64,000 nt of DNA from GCA-2746365 sp963711255 (GTDB lineage: Bacteria; Pseudomonadota; Gammaproteobacteria; SZUA-229), in assembly GCA_963711255.1 (NCBI GenBank), contig CAVQDO010000023.1, forward strand, positions 124,001 through 188,000, read 5' to 3'. The position numbers and the translations under genes were made by a program. The notes beneath the pieces were generated by a model. That model was given only the letters and a program-made list of their open reading frames with translations, was not told the DNA's origin and made no database searches. Shown here piece after piece: positions 37,724 through 45,518 of the stretch (position 1 is its first letter; every line of letters starts with the position of its first letter).

Positions 37724-38497
37724 ATGCTGTTTCGGGTAATAAACAATATATTAACTTCAAGCCTGGTATATGGCTTTCTGATGCTTATGACTACAACTGC
37801 GCTGGCAGACAGTGAAGACTTTCAATTTTCCAGGCAGTTGGTAGCGGAGCAATCAAACCCATGGGCATTGCCTCAGGTTAAGGAAAAGAAACCTGGGTAT
37901 AGGGGGGGGTATAACCAAAATAACCAGGCAGATTCCAACCATGGTCAATATAGCGACACCCCATACCAGGGACGCCAGTATCAAAACCGTAACGGTGCAG
38001 GCCAAAGCCAGCGGAATAATTATTGGCAGCCCCGGGTGGATCGCTTTGTTACCCCGGAATTTCTAGAATCTTTGAAGCAGCAGCAAAAAATGCAACAGAT
38101 TATGCCGGAAAATCGACAGAATCGTGAATATGAATATGGTCCACAAGGATCAATGCAGCGATCGCCAGAAGCAAGATTGCCAGGACTGAATGGCTCTGGT
38201 TATTCCATGTACGGCCCGTCATATGGAAAAGGTTCTGTCAATCCGCTGTACGATACCCCTGCTGCATCACCCTGGGGTGGTGGTGCCGATGTCTTGTACC
38301 AGGGAGAGTCGTTTCCGCTGGTTCCCAGTGAAGCGATAGGCGGGTTTGCACCAATGCATGTGCCTTCATTTGGTATCCAGCGCTACCCGGATAATTATTT
38401 TAATGAAACAAACGAAACAGATGTAGAACGAATCAAAAAACCTAAAGAGAACAATGTCTTCAATCCATTTACGTTTTTGCCGGATGCTGGTTTGTAA
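37724..38497 (+). CDS. Exported Asn/Gln/Gly/Tyr-rich protein
   Basis: A 257-residue protein with a signal peptide ending 'TTALA' (about residue 29). It is then rich in Gln, Asn, Tyr, Gly and Pro ('GGYNQNNQADSN', 'YQGRQYQNRNGAGQ') and poor in hydrophobic core residues, so the first half is likely disordered. The second half has recurring aromatic/Pro motifs ('PWGGGADVLY', 'YPDNYFNETNETD') and ends 'NPFTFLPDAGL'. Family unknown. Like both neighbours it is small, exported and of low complexity, which suggests a structural envelope or matrix role. Confidence 0.62.
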   Translation: MLFRVINNILTSSLVYGFLMLMTTTALADSEDFQFSRQLVAEQSNPWALPQVKEKKPGYRGGYNQNNQADSNHGQYSDTPYQGRQYQNRNGAGQSQRNNYWQPRVDRFVTPEFLESLKQQQKMQQIMPENRQNREYEYGPQGSMQRSPEARLPGLNGSGYSMYGPSYGKGSVNPLYDTPAASPWGGGADVLYQGESFPLVPSEAIGGFAPMHVPSFGIQRYPDNYFNETNETDVERIKKPKENNVFNPFTFLPDAGL

Positions 38498-38593
38498 TTG
38501 CATTAAGCCATAGCGTCTATAGGTCAAAAAGCGTATAGTATGTAGTTGATAGATGTTATTTTAGATGACTAGATAGTTATCTGGTATTGAGTT

Positions 38594-38630
38594 ACTCCCT
38601 CGATTCAGTACCAAAATTAACGAGGGTAGT
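38594..38630 (+). other. 5' leader hairpin of globule-like gene
   Basis: ACTCCCTCG (38594-38602) pairs with CGAGGGTAGT (38621-38630, one bulge). The hairpin ends just upstream of the AGAGG ribosome binding site (38634-38638) and the ATG at 38646, so it could stabilise the message or gate translation. Confidence 0.45.
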
Positions 38631-38645
38631 AATAGAGGTATTAAT

Positions 38646-39077
38646 ATGAAATCAGTGATAAAAATGGCTGTTTTAACTGCAGCATTAGGCTTTGCCTTAG
38701 CGCCTTTATCTGCAGCTGCAGACTTTGATATGCCATGGGACAATAACAATAACAGCAGCAATAACTGGAACAACAATAACCGATGGAACAATGATGGTTA
38801 TGGATCAGGTTATGGTGATGGTTATGGTGATGGTTCTGGTGATATGGATGGCAGCTTTAACTTTGGTATGAGTGGTAAAGGAAGCGGCCGTGGTCGTGGT
38901 GATGCTCGTAACCAGTACTACGGTAACGGTAGTAACAACTGGGATAATCGTTGGGATAATAATAGCGGTTATTATAATAACCGCGGCTATGGACGTCCAT
39001 ATTATGGTCCAGGCCCAGGTTACGGCCCAGGTCCATATGCACAGCCACCTGCGCCACAGGCTGCACCTGCACAATAA
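38646..39077 (+). CDS. Sulfur globule family-like exported protein
   Basis: A 143-residue protein with a Sec signal peptide ending 'APLSAAA' (about residue 24). The mature chain is almost only Asn, Gly, Tyr, Asp, Trp and Pro: 'MPWDNNNNSSNNWNNN', 'YGDGYGDGSGDMDGSFNFGM', a Gly/Arg patch, and a Gly/Tyr/Pro tail ('GPGPGYGPGPY'). This composition and the 'DMDGSFNFGMSGKG' block resemble proteins annotated as sulfur globule family, the envelope of periplasmic sulfur deposits in purple and colourless sulfur bacteria. Strong ribosome binding site, leader hairpin and terminator suggest high expression. It could instead be another surface or matrix protein. Confidence 0.55.
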   Translation: MKSVIKMAVLTAALGFALAPLSAAADFDMPWDNNNNSSNNWNNNNRWNNDGYGSGYGDGYGDGSGDMDGSFNFGMSGKGSGRGRGDARNQYYGNGSNNWDNRWDNNSGYYNNRGYGRPYYGPGPGYGPGPYAQPPAPQAAPAQ

Positions 39078-39095
39078 GCGGCGTTTAGTATAATG

Positions 39096-39124
39096 ACGGT
39101 GTCGCTCTGACACCGTTTTTTTTT
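39096..39124 (+). terminator. Rho-independent terminator of globule-like gene
   Basis: An 8-bp stem (ACGGTGTC with GACACCGT) with loop GCTCT is followed by a run of nine Ts, 19 bases after the stop. It separates the three low-complexity secreted genes from the downstream set. Confidence 0.93.
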
Positions 39125-39135
39125 AATTGGTCGTC

Positions 39136-39936
39136 ATGAAAAAAATATACATCCTTATTGCATTAATTTATTCAGTTTATGCCGTGCCTTTGTGTGCAGC
39201 ATCTTTTACAGCTGATGCTGTGCAAATACGTGGTGAAAGCGTCAGCCAGGCAAAAATGTACTGGCGTGATGGGAATGTGCGTTTTGAATACATCGAGGAT
39301 GATGTAAAAATGGCGCAAATTTTTGATAACAGTAATAATAAAATTATCTGGTTAGATAATGAGAATAAATTGTATCTGGAAAAGGAAATGCCAGAGAGTG
39401 AAAAAGTCATTGCAGGTAGTAAATCGAAAAAAGGATCTACAAAACAAACAGATCCCTGCGGGCAGTTTGCTGGTGCCGAATGTGTTTTTCTAAAGAAAAC
39501 AGAGATTAATGGCCGCGCTGCGGAAAAATGGTTGATTACACTAAATAGTAATGGACGAGATTTTCACGTTTTTCAGTGGATTGATTCTAAATATAAAAAT
39601 ATACTCAGACAGGAAAATTCTGATGGCTCCGGACTGGAGGTAACACTGCTGGATAAGCAGGAGATAAATAACCGCAAGGTCAGAAAGCTGGCTATAGTTG
39701 CCTTTAGTGCCAGCGGCGAGCAGCAGAAGGGAACGCAGTGGTATGATAATGAGCTGGATATTGTTGTCAGGCAGGAGTATCAGGATGACGTTATAGATGA
39801 GCTGCGCAATATTAAAGTTGGTAAAGTGAGCAAAAAGCTATTTACTGTACCTGAGGATTACGCATTATTTGATAGTACGATATATACCGAGCCAGTGGAT
39901 GATGCGGCCGAGCTGGCAAGTAAGGATGCAGAATAG
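39136..39936 (+). CDS. Exported LolA/DUF4412-like protein
   Basis: A 266-residue protein. The ATG at 39136 starts a Sec signal peptide ending 'LCAA' (about 22); the TTG at 39127 is less likely. The mature part alternates beta strands with short loops ('AKMYWRDGNVRFEYIEDD', 'KIIWLDNENKLYLEKEM'), the shape of the LolA/LppX/RseB or DUF4412 fold, which binds lipids or acts as an envelope sensor. A Cys pair is present ('DPCGQFAGAECVF'). No family is certain. It lies between the globule-like protein and the parA gene. Confidence 0.5.
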   Translation: MKKIYILIALIYSVYAVPLCAASFTADAVQIRGESVSQAKMYWRDGNVRFEYIEDDVKMAQIFDNSNNKIIWLDNENKLYLEKEMPESEKVIAGSKSKKGSTKQTDPCGQFAGAECVFLKKTEINGRAAEKWLITLNSNGRDFHVFQWIDSKYKNILRQENSDGSGLEVTLLDKQEINNRKVRKLAIVAFSASGEQQKGTQWYDNELDIVVRQEYQDDVIDELRNIKVGKVSKKLFTVPEDYALFDSTIYTEPVDDAAELASKDAE

Positions 39937-39954
39937 AATTAATTAGTCAGCTGT

Positions 39955-39968
39955 TTGATTTAGATCAT
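39955..39968 (+). promoter_or_regulatory. Candidate FNR/Anr box upstream of parA
   Basis: TTGATTTAGATCAT matches TTGAT-N4-ATCAA at 9 of 10 defined positions and lies 60 bases before the parA ATG. It suggests oxygen-responsive control of the five-gene set that starts there. Confidence 0.42.
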
Positions 39969-40027
39969 CAAGCAGTGACCTTGATAGCAATTACAATCAT
40001 TGAATTAACATTGTCGGGCAATCGTTT

Positions 40028-40654
40028 ATGTTGACAGTCGTAGGGAATTTGAAAGGGGGTACTGGCAAAAGTACCGTGGCATTTAATCTTGCTGTATGGC
40101 TGGCGCATGATAAGACTGGCGTTAGAGCGTTTGACCTTGACCCGCAATGTACATTAGTTGATGTTTGTGAGGTTCGTGAAGAAGATGGTTACGAGCCGAT
40201 GTTTGATGTTTCAACAGATGTAAACGAACTTGAAGAGCTCGCGTCTGATAAAAAGAACAGGCAGCCGATTATTGTTGATATGAGCGCCAGTAATATGCCG
40301 GCCATGGAAAAGGCAATATCACTAGCGAACCGGATTTTAATTCCGGTGCAGCCCAGTCAGGCGGATATCTGGTCGACGCAACGATTTTTAAAAATCATTG
40401 CCAACAGCTTAAATGGCAATACGCCTGAAGTTCTGGGTTTTATTAATCGAGCAGATACCCATATCGGTGTTCGTGAGACGGATGAGGCGGAGCAGGCGCT
40501 ACAGATGTTGCAGGGAATTAAAGCAATGGATATTCGTCTATATCAACGTACTGCTTACCGCCGTTCGTTTAGTGAAGGATTGGGTGTGTTTGAGCTGGAC
40601 CCCATGGGGAAAGCTTCAAAAGAAATGAAAATGCTGGCTACAATGCTGGATTAA
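40028..40654 (+). CDS. Orphan ParA/MinD-type ATPase
   Basis: A 208-residue deviant-Walker ATPase. 'KGGTGKST' at residues 9-16 carries the signature lysine (Lys9) for dimerisation and Lys14 for ATP. 'DLDPQ' and 'IIVDMSASNMP' are the Walker A' and B regions. Such small ParA proteins form gradients on the nucleoid or membrane that position plasmids, carboxysomes, chemoreceptors or other cargo. No parB or parS-like gene is adjacent, so this is not the chromosome-segregation ParA. The following gene encodes a membrane-anchored TPR protein, a possible cargo adaptor. Confidence 0.88.
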   Translation: MLTVVGNLKGGTGKSTVAFNLAVWLAHDKTGVRAFDLDPQCTLVDVCEVREEDGYEPMFDVSTDVNELEELASDKKNRQPIIVDMSASNMPAMEKAISLANRILIPVQPSQADIWSTQRFLKIIANSLNGNTPEVLGFINRADTHIGVRETDEAEQALQMLQGIKAMDIRLYQRTAYRRSFSEGLGVFELDPMGKASKEMKMLATMLD

Positions 40655-40738
40655 AACTGCATAGCAGAGTTTCATTACTGGCATGCTGCCAGTGTGGGAA
40701 GTGTTGTGTTTTAATATTATGGTATTTGAGGGAATGAG

Positions 40739-42052
40739 ATGAAAATTATTCGTTGGTTGCTAAGTCATACTATTCTTATCCTGTTAATAATCGCGGTTAT
40801 TTATGGCTATATGTTCTGGGGAAACCTTGCTGGTGAAGACACGCCAGCAGGTAAAGCGCTTGCCTACCTTTCGAATGAATTTGTAGAAGTTGAAGAGTTT
40901 ATAGCATCAGTCAAAGAGAAGCAGGCCGAGCGTAATCAGGACGATTCTATGGCTAGCGCGTCCGAAGCTGAGCAGCAAGCCGATATTGGCAGCGATACCG
41001 GGGGAGATGCCGGCGAAGATGTTGCCAGCGTTGTAGCTGCTGAAGAAGACCAGGCTGCAACGACAGGGATTGCTAATACAACGCTTGCCAGCACAGCGGC
41101 TGATTCGACAAATGGCAGCGAGCTGCAACAACAGCCGGTCAATATTAGTTATAGCCATAATGACAGGCCGGTAACACAGAATTCGTCGGCTATTAGCGAA
41201 GCCGGGTCAATGCAGCAGGGTAAAGCCTCAGCTGCAGCAGCGACAGCCTTAACATCTGCCACATCAGAAAGTAGTATGAAAAGCAATGCTGGACAGAGCA
41301 AGGCTGTGCAGAGCAATGCTGAGATGAGTAATGCCGAGCAGGGTAAAGCCTCAGCTGCAGTAGCGACAGCCTTAACATCTGCCACATCAGAAACTAGTAT
41401 GAAAAGCAATGCTGGACAGAGCAAGGCTGTGCAGAGCAACGCTGAGATGAGTAATGCCGAGCAGGGTAAAGCCTCAGCTGCAGCAGCGACAGCCTTAACA
41501 TCTGCCGCATCAGAAACTAGTATGAAGAACAATGCTGGGCAGAGCAATGCTGAGATGAGTAATGCCGAGCAGGGAAATGCCGCGTCTGGGCGAGCTCCAG
41601 GTCCAGAAAAAACACAATCTGCACAGCTGCCGCCAAAGAAAGCCAGGCAGGCATCAGGAACCTTTGTTTCAGCGGAATTAGAGAAACAGCTTAATAAAGT
41701 TGATGAGAATGGTGTTCCCGTAAAGGCGTCGCTAGCTGAAAGTGAAGTCAGAGAAAGCTGGATTTTGGCGCGCAAATCGTTTTATCTGCGTAACTATAAG
41801 CTCTCAGAAAAAAGTTATCGCAATGTTATTGAAAATACCGACGATAATTATGATGCATACGGTGAGTTAGGAAATGTTTATTTTAACCAGGGAAAGAGGC
41901 GGGAAGCAGCAGCTGCTTACTATGAAGCCGCAGCTATCTTAGTGAGAAAAGGGCAGGTAAATCGCGCAAAAAGTTTGCTTGGTTTGTTGCGTAACCTGGA
42001 TAAAACAAAAGCAGACGAATTGAAAAAATTAATTGATTCGTCTTTATCTTAA
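40739..42052 (+). CDS. Membrane-anchored protein with tandem repeats and TPR
   Basis: 437 residues. One N-terminal membrane helix (about 8-28), then an acidic linker. A Ser/Ala/Asn/Gln-rich region (about 161-278) consists of three near-identical units of 41, 41 and 36 residues. The C-terminus (about 335-437) holds tetratricopeptide-type helices ('ARKSFYLRNYKLSEKSYRNV', 'YGELGNVYFNQGKRREAAAAY'). Probably the TPR head is a docking site held away from the membrane by a disordered spacer. Which side of the membrane it faces is uncertain. Good ribosome binding site (GAGGGAATG context). The family is unknown to me. Confidence 0.75.
   Translation: MKIIRWLLSHTILILLIIAVIYGYMFWGNLAGEDTPAGKALAYLSNEFVEVEEFIASVKEKQAERNQDDSMASASEAEQQADIGSDTGGDAGEDVASVVAAEEDQAATTGIANTTLASTAADSTNGSELQQQPVNISYSHNDRPVTQNSSAISEAGSMQQGKASAAAATALTSATSESSMKSNAGQSKAVQSNAEMSNAEQGKASAAVATALTSATSETSMKSNAGQSKAVQSNAEMSNAEQGKASAAAATALTSAASETSMKNNAGQSNAEMSNAEQGNAASGRAPGPEKTQSAQLPPKKARQASGTFVSAELEKQLNKVDENGVPVKASLAESEVRESWILARKSFYLRNYKLSEKSYRNVIENTDDNYDAYGELGNVYFNQGKRREAAAAYYEAAAILVRKGQVNRAKSLLGLLRNLDKTKADELKKLIDSSLS
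41219..41572 (+). repeat. 123-bp in-frame tandem repeat (3 copies)
   Basis: Copies start at 41219, 41342 and 41465 with an exact 123-base period; the third is 108 bases because one 15-base subunit is missing. Copies differ at only a few bases, so the array is recent or kept uniform. The period is a multiple of three, so copy-number change keeps the frame. Confidence 0.92.
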
Positions 42053-42082
42053 AAAGTTATAGATACAGTTAGGGGATTTTAT

Positions 42083-42673
42083 ATGTTTTATGCATTACGA
42101 AATTTATTCGCATTAGTTGGTTTTATTTCGATTGTTGTTGCAATTTATGCAGCTGTAAAAATAGCACCAATGATGCAGGCTTTTGACGCGTTTGATGAGA
42201 AAGCCATCGATGTATACAGTGAGATGGTGACTAAAATCCTTGAAACGGGAAATACCGCTGAAGCAACAGTCTGGAAAGTTCAGGTTAACGAAGACCTGAC
42301 CGCGAAAGATGTTGAAGAGACCATGAAGTTTGTCGCTAATGAGCACAACATCAAAAACGTGGGCGAGCTTCCGCTGTCTGGAGAGGTCGAAGCTATGTCG
42401 GGAGAGAAATCCCGTTTCTTTAAAATTTACATGTTCTGTAATGCGTTAACAGCAGCACAGATGCTTGAGTACAGTGATGCTTATTCTGCTTATTTACCCT
42501 GCCGCGTCAGCATGGTTGAAGATAAAGAAGGCAAACTTTGGCTATACTCATTAAATATGGATGCCATGATTTATGGTGGTACACCTTTACCTGCAGATTT
42601 AAAAACAGAAGCTGAAGGTGTGAAGGAGATTATCCTGGATATTATGAACAGGGGCGCTGAAGGCGATTTCTAA
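42083..42673 (+). CDS. DUF302 domain protein with N-terminal membrane anchor
   Basis: 196 residues: one N-terminal membrane helix (about 8-30), then a soluble domain with the DUF302 pattern 'FCNALTAAQMLEYSDAYSAYLPCRVSMVEDKEG' (about 113-150), including the conserved LPCR. DUF302 folds are compact alpha/beta dimers of unknown role that are common in sulfur oxidisers. GGGG lies 8-10 bases before the ATG. The stop is one base from the next gene's ATG, so the two are coupled. Confidence 0.8.
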   Translation: MFYALRNLFALVGFISIVVAIYAAVKIAPMMQAFDAFDEKAIDVYSEMVTKILETGNTAEATVWKVQVNEDLTAKDVEETMKFVANEHNIKNVGELPLSGEVEAMSGEKSRFFKIYMFCNALTAAQMLEYSDAYSAYLPCRVSMVEDKEGKLWLYSLNMDAMIYGGTPLPADLKTEAEGVKEIILDIMNRGAEGDF

Positions 42674-42674
42674 G

Positions 42675-43883
42675 ATGACAACGAATAAAACGGTAGATGA
42701 TAAATCTACTGACAAGCCGGATACCACTAAAGCTTCCACGGCTAAAAGTGACACAGCTGCTAAAAGTAAAAGCACTGCTAATAAAGCCAGTGAAACGACG
42801 GTTAAGAAAGAGTCGGCGACTGTCGCAGCTAAAAAAGATTCAGCTGCAGTAGCCGATAAGTCCGCAGCTAAAAAAGATTCAACTGCACAGAAAACTTCTG
42901 TGGCTAATGAAGATGTGATAAGCAAGACTACTGCCGCAACACAGAAGGCGGCTGCTTCAAAAGAATCTGATATGAAAGCGGCGGTGAAGAAGATTAGCGA
43001 ACTGGATAAAATTGCCGCCGATAATGCGATTAAGTCAAAAAAAGGCGCCGAAGATTTAAAAGCACGTGCACATGAAGCCAGGTTACGCGCCCAGGAAAAG
43101 ATACTTGAAAAGTCATACGTCAGTGATCCGCCAGAAGACCCGTTGGAACGTCTGGCTAATACCTTTGACAACAGTGCCAGGCGCTGGGAAATGGTGGTTT
43201 ACCCGTCATTATTTGCCTTTGTACTGTTAGCAGGTTATGGCTTCTTCCTGATCTATCGACTAACGCATGATATTGCCGTATTGTCGCAATCCGTAACACA
43301 TATGGCGGTTATTGTTTCTGATGCCATGCCGCGTATGACCAAGGATTTAAATTTGATGACCGGCAGTATTGATAATATGACGGGTAATATTGATGGTATG
43401 TCGACAGAAATCAGTTCGATGTCTGGCCAGATGAACAGTCTGACGCCAATGAGTAAAAATATAAGTAGTATGACGCATAACATTGGCAGCATGAATCGTT
43501 CAGTATATGGCATGCAGCGTGATATCGGTGGCATGAACCGTACCGTATCCAGTGGCCCGTTGGGTATGATGAACGATGTTATGCCGTTTAGTTCTTCATC
43601 GAATGTACCGCAACCTCTGGCACCATCGCCTGTGTGGCCGGCTTATAATCCAGCACCCTATAATTACGGGGCACCGAATATGCAAAACCAAAGGCAAAAC
43701 CAGAGACCTGCGGCTAGAAGCACACCCAAGCCTGCTGCCAAGCCACAGCCTGTAGCAAAGCCAAAGGCTGTGGAAGAGGCAGAAGTAGCGTTAAAAAAAA
43801 AGCCGCTAAGTTCGTTGCCGCCACTCAATAGTAAACAGCTGTCTACCCCGCTAAAGAAATTTAGCAGTGAAGATTTGAAGTAA
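42675..43883 (+). CDS. Membrane protein with Lys-rich head and Met-Ile heptad rod
   Basis: 402 residues in four parts. Residues 1-100 are Lys/Ala/Ser/Thr-rich and disordered. A charged helix (100-148) follows, then a membrane helix (about 175-196). Residues 221-293 form a heptad array with Met every seventh residue and Ile/Val/Leu four residues later, broken once at 253-258. The tail (304-402) is Pro/Asn/Gln-rich, then Lys/Pro-rich. Positive-inside logic puts the Lys-rich head in the cytoplasm and the rod and tail in the periplasm. It looks like a scaffold; the head could touch DNA, polyphosphate or the ParA protein. No family recognised. Confidence 0.7.
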   Translation: MTTNKTVDDKSTDKPDTTKASTAKSDTAAKSKSTANKASETTVKKESATVAAKKDSAAVADKSAAKKDSTAQKTSVANEDVISKTTAATQKAAASKESDMKAAVKKISELDKIAADNAIKSKKGAEDLKARAHEARLRAQEKILEKSYVSDPPEDPLERLANTFDNSARRWEMVVYPSLFAFVLLAGYGFFLIYRLTHDIAVLSQSVTHMAVIVSDAMPRMTKDLNLMTGSIDNMTGNIDGMSTEISSMSGQMNSLTPMSKNISSMTHNIGSMNRSVYGMQRDIGGMNRTVSSGPLGMMNDVMPFSSSSNVPQPLAPSPVWPAYNPAPYNYGAPNMQNQRQNQRPAARSTPKPAAKPQPVAKPKAVEEAEVALKKKPLSSLPPLNSKQLSTPLKKFSSEDLK

Positions 43884-43971
43884 AATGTAAATGTGCCTGC
43901 CGCTAGTGCAGGTGGCACTTAGAAAGTTATAAACCTATCCATAATTTATTAAACAGCAGGTTCTATCAGCT

Positions 43972-45513
43972 ATGTTAAATCGCCCAGATAAGTCCATTCG
44001 AGAACGATTGACGAAACTGGAGACGCATTTAAATAATGAAAATCCATTGTTACTTGACGTAGTTTCGCGATTCAAAAAGCTTGATACAGTGGCCTATAAA
44101 ATGGGCCTTCTGGATACGCGGGAATCCTATGCCACTAGTATTCCGTGGTGGCCGCTGGTTTCCATTCTTGGGACATTCTCTGCCGGTAAATCTTCATTTA
44201 TCAATAATTTCCTCGGTGATAAATTACAGCTGACCGGCAACCAGGCAGTCGATGATAAATTCACGGTAGTAACATACAGCAACAGCAAAGAACATCGTGT
44301 ATTACCTGGCGTGGCGTTAAATTCTGATCCGCGTTTTCCTTTTTACCAGATGAGTGATGAGATCGATAAGGTTTCTATTGGTGAGGGCAGGCGTATTGAT
44401 GCTTATCTGCAAATGAAAACATCGCATTCAGATAAATTAAGCGGCAAGATTATTATCGATTCTCCCGGCTTTGATGCAGACGAACAACGTAATGCGATAT
44501 TGCGTTTAACCGACCATATCGTTGATCTGTCAGATTTAGTGCTGGTGTTTTTTGATGCGCGCCACCCGGAACCGGGCGCCATGCATGATACCCTGGATCA
44601 CCTTGTTGGTAATACGATTATTCGCAGTGATTCTGAAAAGTTTTTATATATACTCAACCAGATCGACACTGCGGCGCAGGAAGACAACCCTGAAGCGGTG
44701 GTCGCATCATGGCAACGTGCACTGGCGGCTAAAGGATTAACGGCCGGGCGTTTTTATACTATTTATAATCAGGATGTGGCTGTACCAATCGAAGATGTGG
44801 CGGTGCGTCAGCGTTTTGAGAAAAAATGTGAACAGGATAAATCGGCCATATTTGAGCGTATACACCAGGTTGAAGTTGAACGCTCTTATCGTATTGTGGG
44901 TGCACTTGAGACAATAGCCACAGATATTGAGAGCCAGGTGGTTCCCATGGTTAAAGAAGCCATGACGCAATGGTTGAAACTGGTATTGAAACTTGATGCG
45001 GCAGCAATTGTCCTCTTTGTTATTTTATTATTTGCCCTGTCCCAGGTTTTTGATGCCTGGGCGCTGTTCTCTTATGATTTTTCTGCTGATAGTATTGTTT
45101 CTTCTATCAAGTTAGGCTTAACCTTAATTGGGTTTATTATCGTGCATTTTTATGCGCGCAGTTTTGCGGCGAAACGCATTGCTAAGAAGCTGGTGAGTAA
45201 AATTGTTATTGATAAAAGTCTGGCGGGTAAGCATCGCGAAGGTAATACTCTGGCAGGAAATATTAAACAGGCTTTCCTGAAAAACACACAGCCACTACGC
45301 AGTATTTTCAGGCCAATGCCGGTTGGCTGGTCTATGCGTTCAAAACGTGTTCTGGCAGAAGTCATTGCAGATTCCAGTGAACTGATACAGACAATGAATG
45401 ATCGTTATACACGGCCTTCCGGTGAAGCAGCGCCGCAACCGGCCGCTGCAGAAAGTGATACTGCAGAGGTCGAAACCTTGAAGGCAGTCAAGTCTTCAAG
45501 TGAGATAGAATAA
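43972..45513 (+). CDS. Dynamin-like GTPase with two membrane segments
   Basis: 513 residues. GTPase motifs: G1 'GTFSAGKSS' (67-75), a switch-like Thr in 'DDKFTVVTYS', G3 'DSPGFD' (163-168) and G4 'NQID' (229-232). A helical region follows, then two hydrophobic helices (about 340-358 and 378-394) and a basic, disordered C-terminus. This is the layout of membrane-bound dynamin/EHD/mitofusin-type GTPases that bend or fuse membranes. It is the last gene of the parA set (88 bases after the heptad-rod gene) and ends five bases from the convergent psd. Confidence 0.82.
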   Translation: MLNRPDKSIRERLTKLETHLNNENPLLLDVVSRFKKLDTVAYKMGLLDTRESYATSIPWWPLVSILGTFSAGKSSFINNFLGDKLQLTGNQAVDDKFTVVTYSNSKEHRVLPGVALNSDPRFPFYQMSDEIDKVSIGEGRRIDAYLQMKTSHSDKLSGKIIIDSPGFDADEQRNAILRLTDHIVDLSDLVLVFFDARHPEPGAMHDTLDHLVGNTIIRSDSEKFLYILNQIDTAAQEDNPEAVVASWQRALAAKGLTAGRFYTIYNQDVAVPIEDVAVRQRFEKKCEQDKSAIFERIHQVEVERSYRIVGALETIATDIESQVVPMVKEAMTQWLKLVLKLDAAAIVLFVILLFALSQVFDAWALFSYDFSADSIVSSIKLGLTLIGFIIVHFYARSFAAKRIAKKLVSKIVIDKSLAGKHREGNTLAGNIKQAFLKNTQPLRSIFRPMPVGWSMRSKRVLAEVIADSSELIQTMNDRYTRPSGEAAPQPAAAESDTAEVETLKAVKSSSEIE

Positions 45514-45518
45514 TACGG

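Noticed and set aside
40028..40654. Chromosomal ParA of a parABS segregation system
   Set aside because: No ParB gene or parS-like palindrome is adjacent, and the downstream genes are membrane proteins.
41219..41572. CRISPR-like array
   Set aside because: Repeats are contiguous 123-bp coding units without unique spacers and no cas genes are near.
41149..41775. 208-residue minus-strand frame across the 123-bp repeats
   Set aside because: Shadow of the plus-strand repeat array; Cys/Leu/Ala repeats arise from the complement, and it is not set in an operon.
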